NCBI GenBank assembly: GCA_043228905.1
Contig: JBHGNT010000001.1
Location: 3,906,001-3,970,000, forward strand
Length of the DNA: 64,000 bases
Direction: 5' to 3'
Source of the DNA: Azolla caroliniana
Taxonomy: Eukaryota; Polypodiophyta
Positions 36,427 to 48,773 of the stretch are shown piece after piece. Numbering within the stretch: the first letter of the stretch is position 1; each line of letters begins with the position of its first letter. The position numbers and the translations under genes are program-made. The notes beneath the pieces are model-generated. The model had not been told where the DNA came from, did no database searches, and saw only the letters and a program-made list of their open reading frames with translations.

Positions 36427-39400
36427 CTACACAACGATCAGATGAAAGCTTCCTTCAGGGAATTCTGACTTCAAAGCATCCACTGCCGTATGTACTCTAA
36501 CAATGTTCTGCATTTGATAGGTAAAATTCATATGATAAAAATGTTCTTTCACTTCAAAAACTAAACCTAAACTTCTCCATGTTTTGACATGAAAAAAGAA
36601 ATTTAAATCAGACAAACAAATAACCTTTCCCAAGGTGATAGGGGGCTCCCAAGAGACTCGATTTCAGAGATAATAATGTAGCAAATTTCATTAGTAAGCA
36701 CCAACCAAAATGACAGAAATGGATTCAGATTACAGTTCACACGACTTTCAGCATGCTCATCAATTACATATGAACGTCCTCACAGAGTTGCATTTTATAT
36801 CAGAAACAAGAAGTGAGAATTGTTTTCAAGTTATAATATCAAATGCAGCCATAAATTATGGAGTGCGATCTTGAGTTCATAAACATATTCCCAAAATCAT
36901 GCAATTTCGGATTATGCCATCTTCTTTACTTTGTCAGTTACTGACATTGGATGGTTTCCTAACTTTGACCTATGGGTTTAGAAGACAAGGATCTGAAATT
37001 TTCCTCATGCATCGCAATCAGTGAATGTTGTCATCCCCCAATCAATGTTAACAGAATAACCATGGCACCCCCTATATTCTTTCCGCCAAATGGAGGGTTA
37101 GAATAGTAAATGCCACCCCATGATCAATAAATACATCTAGTAAATTGCATGACCTACTCAACAGAACCAACTACGTTACGATCGCCTTTTTCTGTTCACA
37201 ATGTCACTAAGAGGATAGGTACATATCTTTCTAATGTCTAGGGGAGACTGAGTGTGATCTAGGAGACGGGGCCTAGCCCATGGAACGTGAGCAAAAGGTG
37301 ACAAGTTGCAAATGGTGAGTTGTGGCCATACTCAATTGATGTTTTCATTTTAAGATCATACTACTGAGAAAACTTAAGAAATAGTACTAGTAAATGAATA
37401 CAATGATGACAATAAACAAGGACGCATAGAAATTGAATTCGGGTGTAGTTTACCGTGCCAACAAATGTTAACACTAAACGAGTTGGTTTATCCAAGCCAT
37501 TTATCCTTCTTGTTATTGATTCGCGGTAACAACCTGCCAGAAATTTACATCTCTTGATTAGACAAAAGACTGTTCTCTTAGAATAAGACATCAAAAATTA
37601 ATGCTTTTAGATACAAAGGTGGAACTTAATAGCACACCGACAGAAATATCTGGGTATTCTGTGCATATCCTTGCAAATGAACCAGCAAGCTCCAACTGTA
37701 ATGAGTGAAAAGAATTTTCATTTCAATGCCCCTTTTGGTTTATTGATATCTAGGTAGCACATGCTCTTTTTTTCATAAAATAGAAAAGAGCTGTGCATTT
37801 CAAAAAGAGAATTTGCATTGGGCTTATTCTTTCTTCGCATGGCTTAATGGATGCAAGAGGTATCTGTTCTGAAAAGGCAATTTTTCTTGGCAAGGAATTG
37901 AATAAAACATCAAAACAAGAGACAGAAAGTAACCTCTGGGACACTTGTGTGTAACTTAACAGATATAAACTGTTGTTTGATTTCCAGCAAGTCTGTGCAT
38001 TTGCTTAATTCTAATAAGCATTGCCATTGTAAGCCCAATTCATCAACGGTCGTGCCAGACAGTACAAAAACATTTCTGCACTTAATCTGAAAATATATAC
38101 ACCAAACCAAAGATTCAGTATATGAAATAAGACAAGCAAAAATATAACAGAATTTGCAAAGCTTAGAATAATGCAGGCATTTTGCTAAGTAGATATATCT
38201 TTGTTTCTTTATATATTGTTTCAATTTGCTCATATATATTAGTTGAACCTTGCACTAAATCTAAAAGCCCTTGGAACACTTTTATACATCAGAGAAATCA
38301 TCTAAAAGCATCATGACGTACAGGTTATGTAAATGTTAGACCATGAGTAATAAGTTTGATTTTGGAAATATTATGTACAAATTTCCAGTTTCCTAAATAT
38401 ACATGAATCAAGTATGACATACCACAGGAACTGATAAATCTTTATGATGCCACAATTCTGTAATTCCTTCTGGCAACCTTGCCATCTTCAGTCACAAAAA
38501 CAGCAGCTATATTACATCCCATCACTTGCAAAAAATGAGTTTCTGAATTCATTTTACATAGACATGAAATGAATGAACTCAACCTTGTTCTGATCACCAG
38601 GACAAAGCTCCCCTACTTGCTGCCTGAGAAACTCCTCAAATTCTTCATCTGGTGCCTGTAGTTCAAATTTGTATAAAAGAAAAAAGAAAAAAGGGCAATA
38701 TCTTACAAATGAAGGAAAGAGAGAGCATGAAATCCAACCAATCGAACCCCGAAGGCCTTAGCCACACCCGCTAATGAAACATCAGGATGCATTGGGCCTA
38801 CGCCGCCAGCAACAAATACCTACATAGAGAAACATTGAACTACCATCTAAAACAAAGAAACAGCATAAATATATATGTTGATTGATACTTATATCGGTAT
38901 TAATGCATGTACATTAAAAGAAATGCCTTACAATTCAATGTACATCTGAATACTTCACGGACATGTACATAATTTCATGTAAGGTATTACTACTTGTACA
39001 TCTGACTAATTCAATTTGCCTTCCCAGCATTTTCTAGCTTCATTATTTATTTCATATAGCTTGAACTCTTTAGTATTATATAGCTTCTTTAAGATTTTTC
39101 TAGCTTCGATTCTTTACTTGTGCAGCTACTTTAACCATACTTTTATAGATATCATAATGGATGACGTGATCCTTCCAAGCAATGAAATGTCTTACAAGAT
39201 CATTAGCTTTTGATCGTTGTTCAACTTCTTCTGCAATTGCATCAATCTGGCAAATTGAACCAATATAATTCTTTCAAGTTTATAACATAAGCAACTCCCA
39301 TTATTTTAATAGGGCAGTAAAACGAACATCATTTGAGATTGTTACTCGATGCGTCACAGCCCAACCAATTGAGTGGAGTTTCTTATTAAGGAAAGGACCC

Positions 39401-42025
39401 AATTGATCTTCGATTTCTCCCCGCCTGGATATAATAGGATGATTATAAACAAAGTGATGATGCTTCATTCACCTGTACCAAAAATCATCAAGAAAAAAAT
39501 AAACAAAAAAACACATACAGGATTTCATCACCTACAACCAGAATTGATGCTGCCAATAGGCTTTTCGCGCACAGTTCAGTATTACAATTGGTAGTGGCTT
39601 TCTTTTTTTCCACCTGCTTTTTCGACCTTCCAGCCCTTTCTAACCTTCCATCTCGCAACATATATGCTGGCTTGTAGAATCCATTTTTTTTCTGCTCTAT
39701 ACCTTGAATATCATGGCTATCGATACCCAATGCTGCATTAGGAACTGTATCATGAATGCTTCCAATTGATGTGTACCTTGCATTGACATTTTCATCTCTA
39801 TTAGGCATGTCAGAAGCTCACAAGGAAAACCAATCATGCTAACCTTACCCTTGGTCATAAAGCTTACAGTATGGAACATGGCAAGCCAATAAAAATGCCC
39901 ATACATCTCTGAATTAGAAAATTCTTTTGTTAGCTCACTATTTTAGAAAACAAATTATTAGCAAGCAGTTCATTGCGATAGAGATAAGGAACCTGTATGA
40001 CCAATCCAAAATTGGATTTACACGCATAAAGGGAGGCCATCCAATTGAGCTTGGAGAAAATTGTTCTTGACCCACCTTAGAGATCCGAAAGAAGAGATAT
40101 TCAGCATAATAAATCAATTTCATGACAGCAAATAGCAAAATATCACTTACTGCATTTGGATCCCCAATGCGAGTGCCAAGGAAAATTGCTTTAATTGGAT
40201 TTTTATTTAACAGTGCCTCTATCCCTGACTTGAAATCTAGTCTAATAATTTCCAATTCCAGATTATACCTGTCCAAGATATAAAAGCATGAGTTTCTGCA
40301 CATCTCAAAATACCCAAGAGGACTTGTAGCCATCCATCTGAGCATGGACTTTTCTAATAAGAGAAAGACTCACAATTTTGCTGTTTCATGGGTAAATGAA
40401 TCAATTTCTTCAAAAGCATCAGGACTTTCAAAATAAATTGTCCTGATTGGATAATGATCTTCAATTTCAGAATTTTCTCCATCAATAGAGCTTTGCTTAG
40501 CCCTAGCAGTAGAATAACCTGCCCTTAAAAGATGAAGCAAAACCTGTAAAAAAATCACAAACCAAGGACTTTTTGCTTTCTGATTATAATTAGACAAATA
40601 GGGCAGGTTTACTATACATCCCAAAGTTACCGTGGAGTCTTTGCCACCATTGAAACTAAATGCAAGCTCATCAAACCTGTTGAAGAAAGACTGAATTCAA
40701 TGAATGCCAAATAAAAACCTTACAATCAGCTACGAAATATGATAGATTGCACCATATGCAATGCAAAAAGAAGCAACTGATGTCAAACTGTGCTATGTGC
40801 TCAAGTTAATTAATGTCCTATTTTCACTAAATATATACACATCCATAATAGAAAAATATGATTATCTTACAAATTCCTACATGATATGGCATCATATGGG
40901 GCTTCCCCCGGCCAGACTTTTACCTCTGTAAAGGATAATGTATCACACCATAATATTTTGACCATTTATATTAATAGTTGTTTGAATCAGAGCAGAACAC
41001 TATTCTTCTGCAAATCAATTTAATAATATTGTACAACATTTTGGGCATGCATACTACATGGTGCATTGAAGGAGAAGACTTTTCATTATCAAATTTAAGG
41101 CTCAAAACAGATTCAAATTGATCTTACGTACTTCATGTCTAGAGGTAGGACGAAGTGCAATATCTCAGAATACAAGATTTTGGGCATATATAGTTGCTGC
41201 ATTAAGGCAGAACCCTTTTGATAAGGCCTAACACAGTCTTAATTGATCCTTCAATACTTTGTCTAATGATAAAAGAGGGTATTTTTATCTTTAAATATAT
41301 GATGACTCTTCATGTAAAGATATAATGAGAATAATTCTTTTCATGCTCAAAACAGGTCTAAATTTATCTTTAGATACATTAACACCTCCTTAAATTTTTT
41401 TGACATAAAGAATTTTCATCTTCATTGATAACACACATCTATGACTACAAAATTCATTGATTTGGACAACGGAAGTATGATCTCTATAGATTATAAATAA
41501 AAGAACTTCAGATGTTATGACATTTTGGGCAAGGCCCAACAGTCTTAATTGATCCCTTGATCAATTCTCTAATGATAAAAGACTGAATTTTTATTTTTCA
41601 GCATATGATAACTCTTTGTCATTATTGAGAAGAATCCTTTTTCTGCTCAAAACTGATTTAAATTGATCTTTAGATACTTTATCTCCTCCTTAGAATGTGT
41701 AGACGCAACAGAAGTATTTTCATCTCTATTGATCACATAAAAAAACATTCATCTTGAGTTGTGTAGGGATAAAGGAAGTCTTATATCTATAGATCATATA
41801 AAAAAAACTTCAGATGTTTCGATATTTTGGGCATATATAAATGCTGAATTTGAACCAGGAATCCTTTTCATTGCCAAATAAACATATTAATAAGGTTATC
41901 CCAAATCACTTATTCATAAGTTTGTCTGAAGGCGGGGGAACTGAGTCACTAGCAGAATCCTTGTTATAATTAAACTAAGCAATGTATTCTTACAATACTT
42001 ATTCATTGAAAAACACGTTACCTGG

Positions 42026-42063
<38 letters not shown>

Positions 42064-42168
42064 ATACTTGTATAGAGCGAGGGTGCGCTCAATGATGTAG
42101 AGAGCATGTTTACACTTGGCTTGAAGTCGCTTATCTCCACTCTCTTCAACTGCCTTCCATATCTCCAT
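36427..42168 (-). CDS. FAD-synthetase-like protein (PAPS-reductase-type + MoCF domains)
   Basis: The homologue of Arabidopsis At5g03430. The N-terminal PAPS-reductase-like domain is the catalytic fold of eukaryotic FAD synthetase (FMN + ATP to FAD), and the C-terminal half is a MoaB/Mog-like (MoCF) domain. Sixteen GT..AG exons: 42168-42068, 40676-40631, 40543-40374, 40268-40151, 40075-39993, 39908-39849, 39776-39519, 39424-39328, 39246-39196, 38819-38739, 38655-38584, 38485-38423, 38086-37934, 37695-37638, 37533-37454, 36507-36427. The product is 523 residues. SFNGGKDST at 41-49 is the PP-loop-type nucleotide site. FSPSS.GWPPFMRVNPILDW and DGRLERAGR are family blocks. ILVVGDEIL opens the MoCF domain near residue 271, and FVAGGVGPMHPD is its GG.GP motif. 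The start MEIWKAVEES aligns with the Arabidopsis start. An in-frame ATG at 42240 would add 24 residues, but a telo-box there argues for 5' UTR. Confidence 0.92.
40677..42067 (-). other. FAD-synthetase-like intron 1 with internal repeats
   Basis: This 1.39-kb intron contains several diverged copies of a module, between about 41030 and 41860, with ATTTTGGGCA, GTCTTAATTGATC and CTCAAAAC..ATT[TC]AAATTGATCTT blocks. Its 5' splice site is followed within nine bases by the CT/GA microsatellite. Confidence 0.7.
42031..42061. repeat. (GA)n at the 5' splice site of FAD-synthetase-like exon 1
   Basis: About 15 GA units on the plus strand. On the transcript strand the exon ends ...TACAA, then GTATTAC and immediately a (TC)n tract, so the polypyrimidine tract is at the 5' end of the intron. 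Confidence 0.95.
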
Positions 42169-42209
42169 GTGCTCAGTAACAGTTCTGTTCCGGCAGAGAA
42201 ATAAACTAT

Positions 42210-42218
42210 AAACCCTAA
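42210..42218 (+). promoter_or_regulatory. Telo-box at the FAD-synthetase-like 5' end
   Basis: AAACCCTAA on the plus strand, about 42 bp upstream of the chosen start codon of the minus-strand gene. Confidence 0.6.
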
Positions 42219-43878
42219 GCCACAGAGACGCTAAAAGCACAGAGGAGATCCTTCTTTCATGTGTATGAGGATCTCTTCTGTGAGTATGAGGCGCCCATTA
42301 GAAACTCGTTAGAGTTTAAGCACAAGGCAGACACACAGACACACACAGAGTCTCTTCTCTTTACATCACACTCTTTCTATTCATTATCTGCCTCTCTTTC
42401 TTCTTCTTCTTTGTTTTGTTTTGTTGTGTTCTGTGTTTTTTTTTTGTTTTGAACTAAATTATGTGTCGTAGTCATTCATATAGAATGTATGAAGGAAGAT
42501 GGCCTTTGACAGTTTTGATTGTTCCTCTAAAGCATCTTGCAGCTTGTATCGGAGTCCTTTTATCTCCCTAATTTTCAATTTTCCCAATGATGTATTCGGA
42601 ACCCAGGCCTAATGATTGAGCTCCAAGTTCTTCGGGTCATTCATTTATATAGCCCTCCCAACTAAAGATCTTTTGCCTTTTATTGGACCCAATTTACGTT
42701 GATTAATTGCAAACCAATTATCCTTTTACGTAGTGCCTCCCTCCACATTCGTAGATCATGTGTCCTTTTAATGTATTTCCAACAAACATACGCTGAATTT
42801 TGATGAAAACAAATGATTGATTTGATTCATTGCATTTATTTTAATGTAAACTATGTTGGGCCTATTGCGTGTATGCCCATTTGGCATTGTTTTAACTTTT
42901 CATGGCCTTATTATTTTTATAGACAAGAATGAATCTCCACCCCTTTGTGCACCATGTGAGTAAGTACAAGGTCTCAATCACAACACAAAGACAAATACGA
43001 GGAAATGTAACAGCACTTGCTCCATGCCCATCTCATTAATACCCACTTTTTGAAATTGATAGGAAAGTTTCCGAGAAAGATGAGGTGATACTTCTGCCAT
43101 GTATTATACTTTGGTACTGATATTCAGGAACTTTCACTTTTGTGAATACTAACAAAGCTAGACATCCATGTCCAAATCAATTTTTCATGGTATGCTTTTA
43201 TTTTCATTTGCAACCAGCCTAGAAACACATTTTCACACATAATGTCACTGCCATAATTTTCATTGTTTGCCATTTGTAAATGCTTATGATGTTGGATTGT
43301 TGCTAAGCATGTATGCTAGTGTATTTGTTCCTACAGTTCCAAATGAATGACTTGCTATCAGATAGTTATGTTGATGGAATGAGTGCTACCATGTAGATGG
43401 ATGATGAGAGAATGGTTCAAGAAAAGGTTGGAAGAGTTCATTGGTATCGGTGTTAAGAATAAATTCTTAGGATTGCTTAATAAACATACTGGAATTAAAC
43501 GATCTCAGATGGTGAAGTACTTACCACCAAATTACCCATGGCATATTCCAATAAAAGATATTTTCCCAATTCTTTGGTTTAGAGAAGAAACTACAACATA
43601 CATATGACATCTAGATAATAATTGGTAAATTTGCTACTGGAAATTTATGTACAAAAGAAAGACCAAAGCGAAAATTGCACCGGAACTCAAATACACTGCT
43701 GTGATCAACAAAATGATAATATGATTGATTTCATCCCTTAGATGACAAAACATTCCATCACAAAACATCCCCAACTAAATTCTCTATGATTAGAGCTAAC
43801 ACTCTTCCTATGTAGCAGTATAATGCTATTTGAGCTATGCTTTTGTTAGGCATAGCATGTACATGCAACATACATAAC
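42219..43878. other. Intergenic between RPS18 and the FAD-synthetase-like gene
   Basis: Holds the promoter of the FAD-synthetase-like gene (left side, pyrimidine-rich on the plus strand) and the probable RPS18 3' UTR (right side). A 74-codon open frame at 43383-43607 has an ordinary amino-acid mix but no recognised relative and was not called. Confidence 0.5.
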
Positions 43879-45694
<1,816 letters not shown>

Positions 45695-45769
45695 CACGAC
45701 GATACAGAGAAAGCCGAGGTCGTCTTGCACAGAAGAGGAGGGAATGCAGACAGATAGAGAGCACCTTCA

Positions 45770-45778
45770 AAACCCTAA
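45770..45778 (+). promoter_or_regulatory. Telo-box of RPS18
   Basis: AAACCCTAA on the plus strand, 76 bp upstream of the RPS18 start codon. This is the expected position relative to transcription start for plant ribosomal-protein genes. Confidence 0.75.
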
Positions 45779-48263
45779 ACAAAACCAGCAGCCCTTTTCA
45801 CATTCAAAAAGTCATCTTCTTCATTTCTCAACCTCGTTCATGGCGCCTCCATATAAGTAACTCTTGAGTCTTGACTCACTCACTATCTTGACTTGACTTT
45901 ACATGACTTGCCTATCTTGACTTGCCTCCCAAGCCTGGAACCTTAGCCATGGTTCTTAGCCCGGAGCCTTCACTCAATTCATCGGTGGCCCCCAAATTGT
46001 TTTGCTTTAGTTTCTTACCAATGTCAAAATACGAACAGTAAATAATCCTAGACTTCTTGCTTCTCAACCTTTGTAGTTCGTAGTCGATTTTTGGCTCTCT
46101 TGCACTACTATTCTATCAGTCTCAAGTTTCAACATCATGCAATGTTCTGATGTCTATCACTCACTCTATTTATCTCAAACTAAGACTTGACGCTTTTGTC
46201 ATTTCCTCTCTGAACTTTTGTCGATCAATGAAGAATGTGAGAATAATTAGTTACCTCTTCACTTCAACGCAAAGGGTGTAAACCTAAAGCATATCCCACA
46301 ACACTTTTGCTTGATCAAGCGTGGGCCGATGTTGACCCTTTTGGATTTTTGTTTATAGGGCATGAGACAAAAGGAGAAAACCTAAAGGGCACCAAAGATA
46401 GTTGCTAGGGACAATGAGTGTGCACATTCAAATTCAAAGGGGTTCTTAGTCTTGCCATGGGCAAAGCCTTTATCCCGCTACTTATGTTAGGTCAAACTAA
46501 CCCAACATTCAAAAAATTAAAGGGTGTCAAACTAACACGGGGGTTTATAAGTAGCTTAGTTTCGTGTCATTTTTTATGTATAATATGCATTTTTTTGTGC
46601 CATTGTATCTTATCCAAGGGTGTGCAACATGATAGTCAAGCTTAAAGTATGACTTTTGCCTTCAAGGTGATGCTAAATAAAGAGATATATCTTTTTACCA
46701 TCCTTCAAAGGCCAATTGTGATCGATTTGTGAGAGCAACCATATGGTGATTATTAAACTTTCATTTTCTCAAGAGATAGATCAAAGCGATACAAATGTTT
46801 TAACTATAATAACATGATTTACAGAGACCACACACAACGACCAAAGATGATCATGTCCATAACAAAGAAAGTACTATTTTTTATATCCATGCATTGCTCA
46901 ATTAGGGAACATGTATAGTACCCATAAGGTAGAGTGCATACCCTAATTTTTGAGTCATCTAATTCATTTATGTTTCTTGTTGCAACTTGCAACTTGTTTT
47001 CTAACACATGGTCATAGATTGCCATCCAATGAACTCTTTACTAGACTAGGTGTAGATGATGTCAAGGTGAGTTTTTATTGCATCTCATTTTATGTTAGTG
47101 TATCCTACATAGCATTTATACACACATACATTATGAACACCATACCAATGCATCTATATATGTGCTAACCCGTGGGCATAATCACACATGAACGTCTAGC
47201 TTTTTTAATCTACGTTACTATGGGGTCACTCAATACCTTCACGATTTCAATAAGTTCCATTGTTGTAGACATTGCCATTGTGCAAGGAGATTTCCCAAAC
47301 ATCTCATGCACTCTTTTTAGCGATAATGAATGAAAAATTCCATTGGAGGCACACTCATTCAATTGTTTTCATGCACCTAGTGAGAAGCAAAGGAGGGTTC
47401 TTACGCTCCATGTTGTCATGTTTTTTTATTGATAGTTAAATATATCATGAAGATCTTTCATAAAGGAGATTTTGGATTTGGAAATAAAATTGTATGGTAT
47501 TCCTTTAGAGTTCTTTCCATGGTAACTACAATAAGAATATTCTCTCATTGTACCAATACAATTATTCTCTCTCTCTTTGGGTCAAGGGGTGCATTATGCA
47601 CATGTGCATGTGCACATGCACACACACGTGACACACATAGGAATTAAGTAAAATGAAGGATAACCTCTGTGCAAGATTACTTTTAATGTACTAAACACTA
47701 TGAAAATTATGATAAAAAAAGTGCTCTTATGCAAAGGTTCAAGGGGTGCACTATGCATGCATGGGTTATAAGATAGTCAAGTATTGTTCTTGATGAAGGG
47801 AAGGCTGAGTCTCACCTCCCGATGATGATCTCAGTATAGGCCGATTTTCTTCTAGATGAAAGCATTATATCCTCATTGACTAATTTGTAAAAAAACAACA
47901 ATGTAAGCCTTTTGTCGGTGTTGTTAAGCCATTGAAAAAAGACACATAACAACAACTTAGATTTGTTTCCAAAACGTCAATTTGGAACCGAAACTTGAAA
48001 ATGGATACTCTTGCATGACTATATCGTATTTTAGTAAGGATATTGATAAGCAAAATAGTGACAAACTATGGGAACCACTCATACGATAACAAGAATATCA
48101 CAACACCTGAATAATGTTGGTTTGTATTTCGACTAAAATCAATAGGCCAGATTGAAAAAGTCGGACAAACAGCTAAAATGTTGCTAGGACACATGGCATA
48201 TAAATGCAACGTACCCATTTTTTACTTCTAAACGTGGATCATGAAAGCTTCGGTGACCATGGG
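45779..48263. other. Intergenic between RPS18 and pyruvate decarboxylase
   Basis: RPS18 and pyruvate decarboxylase diverge from this region. No coding evidence was found. It holds a 20-base perfect palindrome at 47603-47622 and, at its right end, leads into a 36-bp minisatellite. Confidence 0.55.
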
Positions 48264-48465
48264 GTAGGAACTCAAGCTGAGGCTTCAGAGACCCAAGATA
48301 GGCAAGTCAAAGCCGAGACATCAAAGACCCAAGACCGGCAAGTCAAGTTGAGACTTTAGAGACCCAAGATAGGCAAGTCAAGCCGAGACTTCGGAGACCT
48401 AGAGGAGACAAGTCAAGGTGAGACTTCAGAGAGAGCCCGAGATAAGCAAGTCAAGCAGAGAGTCT
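48264..48465. repeat. 36-bp minisatellite upstream of pyruvate decarboxylase
   Basis: About five units anchored on [GA][GA]CAAGTCAA at roughly 48301, 48337, 48372, 48407 and 48446 (periods 35-38 bp), with GAGAC.TC[AG]GAGACCCAAGA between. It lies 310-510 bp upstream of the start codon. Confidence 0.9.
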
Positions 48466-48773
48466 ACGGATAAGGTGAGCAAAAGAGTGTTGGTAGAGGA
48501 TCAAATTGGTAAATTGAGAGAATGTGAGGAACCAATTTGTGGAGAGTTTGTCGCCGAACACCCCCATAAAAAACAAATAAAAGTAAGTTGCATGCGACTA
48601 TATATTCCATGGCAACTGAGAATAGCAACTTCTTCTCCTCCTCGTCTCGTTCACACATTCTCTGTACCCGTCGTCTCTGTCATCTCTACGATTAAGAAGA
48701 AAGTTAAAAGGCACAGCCCTAATCTCTTCAATCATTTAGTTTTTGTCGTCAAGAATTTGTGTTCAGCTCCCGC

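Noticed and set aside
42169-42240. 24-residue N-terminal extension of the FAD-synthetase-like protein as a targeting peptide
   Set aside because: The frame is open, but it contains the telo-box and the conserved start MEI.KA is downstream, so 5' UTR is more likely.
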